Positions 1-8,129 of a stretch of 22,814 nt of DNA are shown in pieces; position 1 is the stretch's first letter, and each line of letters starts with the position of its first letter. Position numbers and translations under genes: made by a program. The notes below the pieces were generated by a model. It saw only the letters and a list, made by a program, of their open reading frames with translations. It had not been told where the DNA came from and ran no database searches. Source of the stretch: UBA4582 sp047629195. Lineage in GTDB: Bacteria; Pseudomonadota; Gammaproteobacteria; Pseudomonadales; Azotimanducaceae. The stretch is taken from positions 1 through 22,814 of the forward strand of contig JBLHWY010000104.1 in NCBI GenBank assembly GCA_047629195.1, in the 5' to 3' direction.

Positions 1-60
1 CACTCAACAACACAGCAAGAGGAAATTAAGACCGGCGAAAAACAAAAAACTACGCCATAA
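1..60 (+). CDS. C-terminal tail of a gene in the IS21-family element (probably the istB helper ATPase)
   Basis: Frame 1 is open from the window edge and stops with TAA at 58-60, giving a 19-residue polar tail ending in KQKTTP. It stops about 65 bp before the element's end, which is where the last gene of an IS21-family element (the IstB transposition helper) normally stops. The tail has no diagnostic motif, so the call rests only on position. Confidence 0.35.
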   Translation, partial: HSTTQQEEIKTGEKQKTTP

Positions 61-125
61 TTGGCATCAAAGGGTGGGTCAATTTTAGATGCAAATCCTG
101 GGTCAGTTTTAAGTGCAAATCAACA
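1..125 (+). mobile_element. Right end of an IS21-family insertion sequence (partial)
   Basis: Two adjacent 24-bp imperfect direct repeats (75-98 and 99-122) share the core TGGGTCA-TTTTA-TGCAAATC. The sequence then ends in ...AAATCAACA at 125; read inward this gives TGTTGATTTGC. Multiple terminal repeats and TG...CA ends are typical of IS21-family elements. Most of the element lies outside the window. The host gene resumes at about 126. The exact last base (122 or 125) cannot be fixed without the other end and the target duplication. Confidence 0.72.
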
Positions 126-1854
126 GGCAGCCTGGAATTATCAACTAGAACCATTAGGTTTGACTGTTGAGATGCTCAGAAATAAGCCAGAAGGTTACGA
201 TATCCCGCTTGAGCATAAAGTCAGAAAATATGCTTTCAGAGACCCAAATAGTGGATATCTGGCAGGTTTCAATACAGAAACAAAACGTGCAGAGTTTTAC
301 TCTGAGATCCTTCATCACTATGGTTACAATCCTTTACCTGAGTATGTACAGCCGCAAGAATACCAGCGCAACGATCCTGATTATCCATTAATGCTGACAT
401 CCGTTAAAAGCGGATTCTTCTGTCATAGCCAACATCGAAGCCTGACTAGCCTACGAAAAAAAGCACCTTATCCAACGGTAGACATTTCGGCAACTCTGGC
501 TGACGAAGAAGGTATCAAGACGGGGGATTGGGTAGAAATTGAAACGAGAGCAGGTCTTGCTCGATTTAGAGCAAAAGTGGAAGCCAAACTCTCTCATGAA
601 ACTGTAATTGCTGAGTTTGGGTGGTGGCAGGCTTGTCCTGATTTTGGCAAACCTTCATACCCGGTTAAAGGTGAGTACAGTAGCAATTACAATAGTTTAA
701 TCAGCGGTGATAGCTATGATCCAGTCAGCGGTGCTTTACCTTTGCGTTCATTCCGCTGCCGCATTCGCCGCTTGAATGATTTTGAGCTGATAAGGCGCCC
801 CTGGGAAGGTCGTAAAACATTCAAAGTCATTGAACTGAAAAAAGAAGCAGATAATGTTACGACAATTACCTTCCAATCGAACAGTGAAGGCTACTTACCT
901 GATTATGAACCGGGCCAGCATATCACTGTTAGCTGTTGTCCGATGAGCGATTCTGAAGAGATCGTTACCCGGGCGTATTCGCTGACAGGCCCTGCGTTTG
1001 TTCATGACCGTAAAACCTATTCCATTTCTGTCCGTCATCAGAAAGCGACTGATGAGAAAGGTGAGTATGTTGAAGGAATAATGTCATCCTACATAAACAC
1101 GCATTTGCAGATAGGCAAGGATGTTGAACTTACCCCTCCTGGGGGGAATTTCATTGTCCCGCTCAATGCCGTCCAGCCTGTCGTAATCTTTGCTGGCGGT
1201 ATTGGAATTACTCCATTCATTTCCTATCTGGAGTCTATTAACCCCCAAGCGGAAGGTCCGGAGATCTGGCTTTTCTATGCTAATCAAAATAGTAGGCTAC
1301 ATGCGTTTAAGAAAAGAATTGCGGAGCTAAATGCGTCTATTGACAGGCTTAAAGTAATTAATATCTACAATCAGCCCCTCGACTGTGATATTCCAGGATT
1401 GGATTATGATAGAGCTGGTTACGTTGGTGCGGGAGATGTCGAGGCATATCTTATTGAGAATAATGCTCGTTATTACATGTGTGGTCCGCAGCCTATGATG
1501 GATGCGATATCGCGAGGGCTTCAGGAGAGAGGTGTACCTGCATTTGCTATTTTCTACGAGATATTTCGTTCTCCAGCAAAAATAAATAATGATCCCTCAT
1601 TACGTCATAAAGTCATTTTTGCAAAATCAGGAAGAACAGAGATTTGGACCACGGATAAAGGTACTCTACTTAATTTTGGGGAAAAGCTTGGGATTCAAAT
1701 GCCTAGTGGTTGTCGTGTTGGACAATGTGAAAGCTGTTCAACTAGGGTGATTGCAGGGAACGTACAGCATCTGAATGGTGTGGAGCCCTCTGATGAGGGG
1801 GCATGTTTGACATGTCAGTGCATTCCTGCCGGTGATATCACGATTGATGCTTGA
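126..1854 (+). pseudogene. 5'-truncated molybdopterin oxidoreductase / FNR-type reductase / 2Fe-2S ferredoxin fusion
   Basis: The reading frame is open from 61, but its first 21 or so codons come from the IS21 end, so the native part starts near 126. Residue numbers are counted from 61. Residues about 23-240 match the C-terminal dinucleotide-binding domain of DMSO-reductase-family molybdoenzymes (YPLMLTS, a CHSQHRSL stretch, GIKTGDWVEIET, EFGWW). Residues about 246-500 form an FNR-like module with the flavin motif RAYS (near 304), the nucleotide motif GGIGITPF (near 379) and CGPQPMM (near 473). The tail is a plant-type 2Fe-2S domain with C551, C556, C559 and a fourth Cys in LTCQC. The likely role was NAD(P)H-driven reduction by a cytosolic molybdoenzyme; the substrate is unknown. 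The catalytic molybdopterin-binding N-terminal part is missing, so the oxidoreductase activity is lost; the reductase half could fold if expressed from an internal start such as ATG 172. Confidence 0.8.
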
Positions 1855-1884
1855 GGTAAGTACTAGCTATTAGCATCCTTTACA

Positions 1885-1912
1885 TCAGGCCATTTCAGTG
1901 GCCTGATTTTTT
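1885..1912 (+). terminator. Rho-independent terminator after the redox fusion
   Basis: An 8-bp perfect stem TCAGGCCA / TGGCCTGA (1885-1892 and 1899-1906) with a 6-base loop is followed by six T. It lies 31 bp after the stop codon of the truncated fusion gene. Confidence 0.85.
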
Positions 1913-2027
1913 CTATGAATAACATTATGTTTTAAACAATTTTCAATTTTTTGTACGAATTCACCTCAATAGCCGATTTAATCAATTTTATCAGTGCGAT
2001 CTTTCTAAGTTTTTATCATCCTCCCCC

Positions 2028-2058
2028 TTGACCTTCCAGTTACTACAAGCTTTAGCCT
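2028..2058 (+). promoter_or_regulatory. MerR-family (CueR/GolS-type) promoter of the RND operon, now cut off by IS630
   Basis: TTGACC at 2028-2033 and TAGCCT at 2053-2058 are separated by exactly 19 bp. A spacer longer than the usual 17 bp is the hallmark of promoters activated by MerR-family regulators. The left half (ACCTTCC) fits the CueR/GolS box; the right half (CAAGCTT) is a weak match. The same arrangement precedes the golB-like gene at 7656. The IS630 element starts at 2072, only 12 bp after the -10, so this promoter is now about 1.17 kb from the RND adaptor start. Confidence 0.7.
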
Positions 2059-2071
2059 GTAAGAAATTATA

Positions 2072-3170
2072 CCAATTGCATTAATTAATTGACCAACTTT
2101 ATCCACTCTCTCCAACAGAGATTTTTGACTCGTTCAACATCCGCAATGAATGTATTCCAAGCGCGAGAGACCTGTTCCACTATTTCTTCGTAACCTCGAA
2201 ATACGCGGTTTGATAAGCAACGTTGCCGTAACCATTGCCATACTTGCTCCATCGGGTTCAGCTCCGGAGAATAAGGTGGGAGTTTTAACAGACTGACATT
2301 GGTAAATGGGCTGGCCGTATCGATCGTATGCCAGCCCGCGCCATCCATTACAACAACGGCATGACGCCCAGGCTCTGTCGCTTCACTTATTAATTTCAGA
2401 TGCTGCTTCATCACCTCTTTATTCACAAGAGGGCTGATAAGCGCCTGAGTATTACCATTGCTCGGACACACCGCCCCAAAGACATAGCCATAATCGAATT
2501 GCTGTTGCTTTACTACTCTTGGCCTGCTGCCCTTGGCTGCCCATATTCTGGACGTCTGATTTTGCTGACCGAATCGTGCTTCGTCTTGAAACCAGACGTC
2601 AACGCGATCCAGAGGAAGATGACCGGGAGTGTGAAGGATCGTTTCCAGCAGGAAATTTTTTAAAAGTGTCCTGGGTTTGTTGTGATTGTTTAGGGTGTTT
2701 AGAGCGACTGGTTATCCAACTGAAACCGAGCGCATCCATGATGCGGTATACGTTTCGCAACTGATAATCGATTTGGAAGGTGTCGCTAATGTATTGTCGT
2801 ACATCCTGTGCAATCAAACGCCCCCCCTCCTTTTTAACCGCATTTTCTTTGATAAAATGTGCGATCTGTTCTCGCTGGGAGACGGAGAGCTGACAGGGTC
2901 TACCCGGACTAGGTTTGGATTGCAGACCTTCAAGTCCGTGCGCCAGATAGTTGGATACCCAGGTATTAACACTGCCTCTGGCAACCCCAAGGTAAGTTGC
3001 TATCTGGGTTCGTGTTTCCCCATTCTTGAAATGATACAAAGCTAGATAGCGGGTTCGCAGTTGCCCGTTGGAGGTTTGCTTTGCTAATTGTTTAAAGTCG
3101 TCGGCTGTATGCATATCAAAATCACTCGAATATGAATACCACTATTAGATCAAACTTTTAAGACAATTGG
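2072..3170 (-). mobile_element. IS630-family insertion sequence, 1099 bp
   Basis: The ends are imperfect inverted repeats that both begin CCAATTG when read inward; TTAA and TTGA are also shared within the first 23 bases. Each end is flanked by TA (2070-2071 and 3171-3172), the target dinucleotide duplicated by IS630/Tc1-type elements. The interior carries one IS630-type transposase in two frames on the minus strand. The element landed in the 5' leader of the RND operon. Confidence 0.88.
2085..3114 (-). CDS. IS630-family transposase, split by an A6 frameshift
   Basis: Two minus-strand frames together give one transposase. The front part (3114 to 2599, 171 residues) has a helix-turn-helix region (GETRTQIATYLGVARGSVNTW). 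The back part is open from about 2660 to 2085 and carries the DDE residues: D in VDVWFQDEARFG, D in VVVMDGAGWH, and E in SPELNPMEQVW. The frames join at TTT AAAAAA TTT (around 2653-2664). With five A instead of six the product reads straight through as DTFKNFLLE. Either slippage on the A tract makes the full protein, as in some IS elements, or the copy is inactive. The 171-residue frame alone lacks the catalytic domain. Confidence 0.85.
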
Positions 3171-3188
3171 TATTACTACAGACGCCAA

Positions 3189-3205
3189 CTTCGGACTGGC
3201 CGAAG
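3189..3205 (+). other. Stem-loop in the leader of the RND adaptor gene
   Basis: A perfect 6-bp stem CTTCGG / CCGAAG with a 5-base loop is followed by AGTTTTGG, 15 bp before the ribosome binding site. In the uninterrupted leader it would have been close to the transcript's 5' end. A role in leader stability or weak attenuation is possible; it lacks a proper T run. Confidence 0.4.
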
Positions 3206-3230
3206 AGTTTTGGTGAATGAAAGGATCGTT

Positions 3231-4463
3231 ATGATGAAAATGAAAGTTGGGATATTGCTGATGGCAGTTGCAGTGACAGCCAATACAGAAGTGGTACTTG
3301 CAAATGATGATGCAAGCGAAACGCAAAAAAAAACTGCAAATGCGCCTGCAGGTCCACAGGTACCCGTGGCTGTTGCCGTATCACGGAATATTATACCTTC
3401 TGCTGAATTTACCGGTTCTTTAGCGGCTATTAAAACAGTGGAGCTACGCCCCAGGGTAGGAGGGGCAATCGAATCTGTTACGGTGCCGGAGGGAAGTCTG
3501 GTTCAGAAAGGACAGATGTTATTTCAAATCGATCCGCGGCCCTACCAGGTTGTGCTTGATAGTGCACAAGCGCAATTACGACAGGCAGAAGCTCAGGCGT
3601 TCCAGGCAAGCCGCAATTACGAGCGTATTAGCCGTCTGGTAAACGGAGGTGCTGTTTCGCGTAAAGACTATGATGATGCATCTTCTGAGAAAAATGCCCG
3701 CGTTGCACAGGTTCAGGTATCGAAGGCTGCAGTCGAAGCAAAGCTGGATTTGTCATACTCGCGTGTGACTGCGCCAATTGATGGCCGTATCGATCGGATT
3801 TTAGTAACTGAAGGTAACTTGGTTAGCAGCAGCCAGGGGGGGGCCGCGACTCTATTGACAACAATCGTTTCGTCCGACCCTTTATATGTTTATTTTGATA
3901 TTGATGAAGCGACATATCTCAATACTGTCAGTAAGGCTCGGCCTGATGTTGTCGGACGTAGCAACGAAAAATTACCCGTACATATAGGTCTGGCAAATGA
4001 GAAGGGGTATCCGCACGGGGGGGCGCTTGATTTTGTTGGCAACCAAATTGATCGTAATACCGGCACTGTTCGTGTCCGGGCTATTATCCCGAATGCTGAT
4101 GGTCTTCTTACTCCTGGAGCATTTGCCAGAGTTCAGTTAGGCACTGGTAGTGAGCAAAAAGTAATTTTGGTAAACGATCAAGCCGTAGGCACAGATCAGG
4201 GCAATAAGTATGTCCTTGTTGTTGATGCCAATAATAAGGCGCAGTATCGCCCGATAGTGTTGGGGCCAATGGTCGATGGATTACGTGTTATCAGCGACGG
4301 TCTGAAGGCCGGGGAAAAAATTATCATAAAAGGGCTCGTACGACCGGGGATGGCCGTTACGCCAGACATCGTATCGATGCAAACGCTGTTGAGCGTACCT
4401 GAGAGGCAGCCTGAAGGTGCATCTAAAAAATCGAATGGCAAAAATGAGGGAGGTAGTAAATGA
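3231..4463 (+). CDS. gesA: RND efflux periplasmic adaptor (membrane fusion protein), GesA/MexE/OqxA-like
   Basis: About 410 residues. The start is placed at ATG 3231 (or 3234) because AAGGA lies at 3221-3225; earlier TTG/GTG codons lack a site. An N-terminal signal segment (GILLMAVAVTA...VLA) is followed by ND; no lipobox Cys is visible, unlike AcrA or MexE. Family features in order: the ELRPRVGGAIESV and GSLVQKGQMLFQIDPRPY lipoyl half, a coiled-coil hairpin rich in Ala/Gln with SRNYERISRLV, the second lipoyl half SYSRVTAPIDGRIDR, and the beta-barrel segment DPLYVYFDIDEATYL. Adaptors join the inner-membrane pump to an outer-membrane channel. The stop overlaps the pump's start by ATGA. The Ges name rests on the adjacent GolB-like gene and the matching promoter types; plain sequence similarity alone would also fit OqxA or MexE. 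A run of eight G at 3836-3843 is a possible slip site. Confidence 0.8.
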   Translation: MMKMKVGILLMAVAVTANTEVVLANDDASETQKKTANAPAGPQVPVAVAVSRNIIPSAEFTGSLAAIKTVELRPRVGGAIESVTVPEGSLVQKGQMLFQIDPRPYQVVLDSAQAQLRQAEAQAFQASRNYERISRLVNGGAVSRKDYDDASSEKNARVAQVQVSKAAVEAKLDLSYSRVTAPIDGRIDRILVTEGNLVSSSQGGAATLLTTIVSSDPLYVYFDIDEATYLNTVSKARPDVVGRSNEKLPVHIGLANEKGYPHGGALDFVGNQIDRNTGTVRVRAIIPNADGLLTPGAFARVQLGTGSEQKVILVNDQAVGTDQGNKYVLVVDANNKAQYRPIVLGPMVDGLRVISDGLKAGEKIIIKGLVRPGMAVTPDIVSMQTLLSVPERQPEGASKKSNGKNEGGSK

Positions 4464-7400
4464 AATTTCCTCATTTCTTCATCCAGCGCCCCATATTTGC
4501 AATTGTCTTATCAGTTTTTATGCTGATAGCGGGTTCTTTAGCGTTTTTTCAACTTCCTCTCAGTGAATATCCGTCCGTAACACCGCCAACCGTTCAGGTA
4601 ACGGCAAGCTACCCCGGAGCAAACCCCAATGTAATAGCAGATACTGTTGCCGCCCCGCTTGAGCAAGCCATCAATGGGGTTGAAGGCATGCTTTACATGA
4701 GTTCTCAAACTGCTTCTGACGGCCGAATGATTTTAACCATCTCTTTCAGACAGGGAACTGACCCCGATATTGCGCAAATTCAGGTTCAGAATCGGGTATC
4801 ACGGGCTTTGCCTCGGCTACCAACGGAAGTCCAGCAAATAGGGGTTGTGACTGAAAAAACCTCGCCGGATATTCTTATGGTGGTGCATTTGTTCTCTCCT
4901 GATGAGCGTTATGATCCACTTTATGTTTCTAACTATGCAATGTTAAACGTACGTGATGAGCTTTCACGCTTACCAGGTGTCGCAAGCATAGCGCTGGGAG
5001 GTGAAGGGGAATATGCCATGCGAGTATGGTTAGATCCTAATAAAGTGGCTTCCAGAGGGTTAACATCAAGTGATGTCACTGCTGCGATTAAAGAACAAAA
5101 CGTTCAGGTAGCGGCTGGCTCTGTCGGACAGCAACCTAATGCATCGTCATCATTCCAGGTCACTGTGAATGCCTTAGGGCGCCTAACTACTGAGGAACAG
5201 TTCGGCGATATAGTTATTAAAACCGGAGATGACGGACAAATTACGCGCTTGCGTGATGTGGCTCGTCTTGAACTCGGTTCAGATAACTACTCCATGAGGA
5301 GTTTACTAAATAATAAAAATGCAGTGGGTATGCAGATTGTTATGACCCCGGGCGCCAATGCACTTGAGGTGTCTGCATCGGTAAGGTCAACAATGGAACG
5401 CCTGAAAGTAAGGTTTCCGGAAGGTATTCAGTACAGTATCGCTTATGATCCGACCGTGTTTGTTAGTGCTTCCCTGAAATCTGTCACGACGACTTTATTA
5501 GAGGCCACAATATTAGTTGTGCTGGTCGTGATGCTATTTTTGCAAACATGGAGAGCATCAATCATCCCATTGATCGCAGTGCCTATTTCATTAGTGGGTA
5601 CGTTTGCATTAATGGATGTATTTGGGTTCTCACTCAATACGCTATCTTTATTTGGTCTGGTTCTTTCAATTGGTATTGTTGTTGATGATGCAATCGTTGT
5701 GGTTGAGAACGTTGAGCGCCATATTGCAAAAGGACTCTCACCAAAAGACGCCGCAAGAAAAGCAATGGACGAGGTAACGGGGCCAATTCTGGCTATTACC
5801 TCAGTACTGGCAGCTGTGTTTATTCCATCAGCATTCCTCTCGGGGCTTCAGGGCGAATTCTATCGTCAATTTGCATTGACGATTGCTATCTCAACGATTT
5901 TATCGGCTATCAACTCCTTAACATTGTCTCCGGCATTAGCTTCCGTACTACTGAAACCACATCAAGGTATAGAGAAGCAAGATTTGTTGACTCGTGTAAT
6001 GGATCGTTTTTTCGGATCTTTTTTCCGTCGTTTTAACCGTTTCTTTGATAGCCTGTCGAATTCCTATGTTGGGACGATTCGACGTATCGTTCGCGGAAGT
6101 ACAATTGTACTCATTCTGTATGCTGGTTTTCTGGCACTGACCTTCCTGGGCTTCAAACAGGTTCCTGGTGGTTTTGTGCCTGCTCAGGATAAATATTACC
6201 TTGTTGGCATTGCTCAGCTTCCTTCCGGCGCTTCACTCGACCGAACCGAAGCTGTAGTTAAGGAAATGTCCAGGATTGCTTTATCTCAGCCTGGAGTTGA
6301 AAGTGTGATTGCATTCCCTGGCTTATCGGTAAACGGCCCTAACATGCCAAATTCAGCATTAATGTTTACTATGTTGAAACCTTTTAAAGAACGTCGAAAT
6401 CCATCATTATCTGCTCAGGCTATTGCTGGTAGTCTGATGGGGAAATTTAGTCAAATTCCTGATGGTTTCGTGGGTATATTCCCCCCACCACCTGTTCCTG
6501 GTTTAGGGAGTATGGGAGGATTTAAACTTCAAATTGAAGACCGGGCCGGATTAGGTTTTGAAGAGCTTGCTCGTGTGCAGGACGTCATCATGGCTAAAGC
6601 TATGCAAACTCCAGAGTTGGCAGGGATGATGGCCAGTTTTGAAACTAACTCGCCTCAGATTCAGGTAGATATTGATCGTGTGAAAGCAAAATCTCAGGGG
6701 GTTGCGCTAACAGATATATTTGATACTTTACAGGTGAATCTTGGATCGCTTTATGTAAATGATTTTAATAGGTTTGGTCGGACGTATCGAGTCATTACCC
6801 AAGCCGATGCGCCATTCCGTATGCAAGCAGAAGATATCGGGTTGCTTAAGGTGCGAAACTCAGCAGGTGACATGATTCCTTTATCAGCTCTGATAAATAT
6901 TAAGCGAACTTCTGGACCTGACCGTGTGATGCGATATAACGGGTACCCATCTGCAGATATTACAGGTGGTACAGCACCAGGTTATTCTTCGGGACAGGCA
7001 ACTGATGCTATTGAGAAAATAGTTAAGGAAAGTTTACCTGAAGGGATGGCATATGAATGGACTGACCTTACTTATCAGGAAAAATTGGCGGGTAATTCAG
7101 CACTGTATATCTTCCCTCTAGCTGTTTTCTTTGCTTTCCTTATCTTGGCGGCACAATATAACAGTTGGTCTTTGCCATTTGCTGTATTGCTGATTGCGCC
7201 GATGGCGCTATTTTCTGCAATTGGGGGAGTCTGGATTTCTAATGGTGATAACAATATCTTTACTCAGATTGGTTTTGTTGTTTTGGTGGGGCTGGCCGCG
7301 AAAAATGCAATCTTAATCGTGGAGTTTGCCCGAACCAAGGAGAGTGAAGGACTATCACCATTGGCGGCCGTGCTTGAGTCTGCTCGCTTGCGTTTACGTC

Positions 7401-7630
7401 CGATTCTTATGACATCTCTGGCGTTTATTGCGGGTGCTATACCTTTGCTATTAGCTAGTGGGGCTGGTGCCGAAATGCGGCATGCTATGGGTATTGCCGT
7501 ATTCTCGGGAATGCTTGGAGTAACCTTCTTTGGCTTACTGCTTACTCCTGTGTTTTATGTGGTTGTGCGAAGTTTTTCCTCAAGGCGAAAAGTTGATACC
7601 TCTGGTGAAACGTTTAGTCAAAGAGGATAA
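4460..7630 (+). CDS. gesB: RND efflux pump, HAE-1 type inner-membrane transporter, GesB/MexF/OqxB-like
   Basis: 1056 residues, the usual length for HAE-1 RND pumps. It starts with the typical MKFPHFFIQRPIFAIVLSVF first membrane helix. The proton-relay residues are present: adjacent Asp409-Asp410 in GIVVDDAIVVVENV and Lys948 in GLAAKNAILIVEFA, equivalent to AcrB Asp407/408 and Lys940. Two large periplasmic loops follow helices 1 and 7, as expected for a drug-type proton antiporter rather than a CusA-type metal pump. Translation is coupled to the adaptor by a 4-base ATGA overlap with a GGGAGG site just before it. No outer-membrane factor gene follows; the next gene is the GolB-like protein, so a TolC-like host channel is presumably used. 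Substrates cannot be read from sequence; Salmonella GesB exports gold and several drugs. Confidence 0.85.
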   Translation: MKFPHFFIQRPIFAIVLSVFMLIAGSLAFFQLPLSEYPSVTPPTVQVTASYPGANPNVIADTVAAPLEQAINGVEGMLYMSSQTASDGRMILTISFRQGTDPDIAQIQVQNRVSRALPRLPTEVQQIGVVTEKTSPDILMVVHLFSPDERYDPLYVSNYAMLNVRDELSRLPGVASIALGGEGEYAMRVWLDPNKVASRGLTSSDVTAAIKEQNVQVAAGSVGQQPNASSSFQVTVNALGRLTTEEQFGDIVIKTGDDGQITRLRDVARLELGSDNYSMRSLLNNKNAVGMQIVMTPGANALEVSASVRSTMERLKVRFPEGIQYSIAYDPTVFVSASLKSVTTTLLEATILVVLVVMLFLQTWRASIIPLIAVPISLVGTFALMDVFGFSLNTLSLFGLVLSIGIVVDDAIVVVENVERHIAKGLSPKDAARKAMDEVTGPILAITSVLAAVFIPSAFLSGLQGEFYRQFALTIAISTILSAINSLTLSPALASVLLKPHQGIEKQDLLTRVMDRFFGSFFRRFNRFFDSLSNSYVGTIRRIVRGSTIVLILYAGFLALTFLGFKQVPGGFVPAQDKYYLVGIAQLPSGASLDRTEAVVKEMSRIALSQPGVESVIAFPGLSVNGPNMPNSALMFTMLKPFKERRNPSLSAQAIAGSLMGKFSQIPDGFVGIFPPPPVPGLGSMGGFKLQIEDRAGLGFEELARVQDVIMAKAMQTPELAGMMASFETNSPQIQVDIDRVKAKSQGVALTDIFDTLQVNLGSLYVNDFNRFGRTYRVITQADAPFRMQAEDIGLLKVRNSAGDMIPLSALINIKRTSGPDRVMRYNGYPSADITGGTAPGYSSGQATDAIEKIVKESLPEGMAYEWTDLTYQEKLAGNSALYIFPLAVFFAFLILAAQYNSWSLPFAVLLIAPMALFSAIGGVWISNGDNNIFTQIGFVVLVGLAAKNAILIVEFARTKESEGLSPLAAVLESARLRLRPILMTSLAFIAGAIPLLLASGAGAEMRHAMGIAVFSGMLGVTFFGLLLTPVFYVVVRSFSSRRKVDTSGETFSQRG

Positions 7631-7655
7631 GCACGAAAATCTTTGGCGATAGGGC

Positions 7656-7686
7656 TTGACCTTACAACAGTGGCAAACTCTATCCT
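7656..7686 (+). promoter_or_regulatory. MerR-family (GolS/CueR-type) promoter of the golB-like gene
   Basis: TTGACC (7656-7661), a 19-bp spacer, then TATCCT (7681-7686). The spacer contains CTTACAACAGTGGCAAA, which resembles the CueR/GolS operator with a degraded right half (CAAACT where CAAGGT would pair with ACCTT). No MerR-type regulator gene is present in the window, so control would be in trans by a host or distant CueR/GolS protein. Confidence 0.7.
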
Positions 7687-7717
7687 AAAGGTCACCACAA
7701 CTAAATAGGATATACAA

Positions 7718-7909
7718 ATGCAATTACATATAGAAAATATGACATGCGGTGGCTGCGCTCGAACAGTGACTAAAGTTATTCAGAATATGGATCCAGAGGC
7801 TAAAATCGTAACCAACCCACCAATACGTAAGGTAGATGTGCAAACATCAATATCTTTAGAGCAGATTTCTGAGGCTTTACGTGAAGCTGGGTTCCCACCA
7901 AAAGAATAG
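7718..7909 (+). CDS. golB: Small heavy-metal-associated (HMA) cytosolic metal-binding protein, GolB-like
   Basis: 63 residues with a single HMA fold. The metal site is MTCGGCARTV, a Cys-x-x-Cys motif, near the N-terminus. The ending EALREAGFPPKE matches my recollection of Salmonella GolB, a gold(I)/copper(I)-binding protein of almost the same length. AGGA at 7707-7710 stands 7 bases before the ATG. It has its own MerR-type promoter and a strong terminator, so it is a separate unit from the RND operon. Its expected role is to buffer or hand over monovalent soft metals in the cytoplasm. CopZ or MerP-like proteins are alternatives, but MerP would have a signal peptide and this has none. Confidence 0.8.
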   Translation: MQLHIENMTCGGCARTVTKVIQNMDPEAKIVTNPPIRKVDVQTSISLEQISEALREAGFPPKE

Positions 7910-7916
7910 TTTTATT

Positions 7917-7950
7917 AAAACGGTAACTCTACTATGGAGTTACCGTTTTT
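7917..7950 (+). terminator. Bidirectional rho-independent terminator after golB
   Basis: AAAACGGTAACTC pairs with GAGTTACCGTTTT (7917-7929 and 7937-7949) around a 7-base loop. A-rich on one side and T-rich on the other, it can work on both strands. It follows golB and would also serve a minus-strand gene arriving from the right. Confidence 0.85.
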
Positions 7951-8129
7951 AACTTTTTTATATTATTTTATCCCTGATAATAGCCTGACTTATTTTTATA
8001 TCGACTAAGGAACCTGTAATTAAGCCTCCACTTCTGCCCAACCAGAACCCGTAGCAATTGGGGCCCCATTTAGACGTCATTATCCTGCGTTTTCCTTCGG
8101 ACAGCGCCTTTTCAGGCACTTCAGACTGA
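7951..8129. other. Unassigned flank left of the IS5-family transposase
   Basis: No gene is assigned. A minus-strand frame is open from the transposase end to a TAA at 7958-7960. Its last 40 residues (MTSKWGPN...IIRDKII) look protein-like but I do not recognise them. It may be the leftover tail of a gene cut by the insertion, or the 3' part of the element. It does not continue the DUF305 gene found on the other side, and no copy of the presumed right terminal repeat is visible here. Confidence 0.3.

Noticed and set aside
2040..3180. TTACTACA on both sides of IS630 as a target-site duplication
   Set aside because: The copies are not next to the element ends in the same way; the TA pairs touching the ends are the expected IS630 duplication, and the left copy is part of the promoter spacer.
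3210..3230. Earlier TTG start for the RND adaptor
   Set aside because: The AAGGA site lies after it and directly serves ATG 3231/3234.
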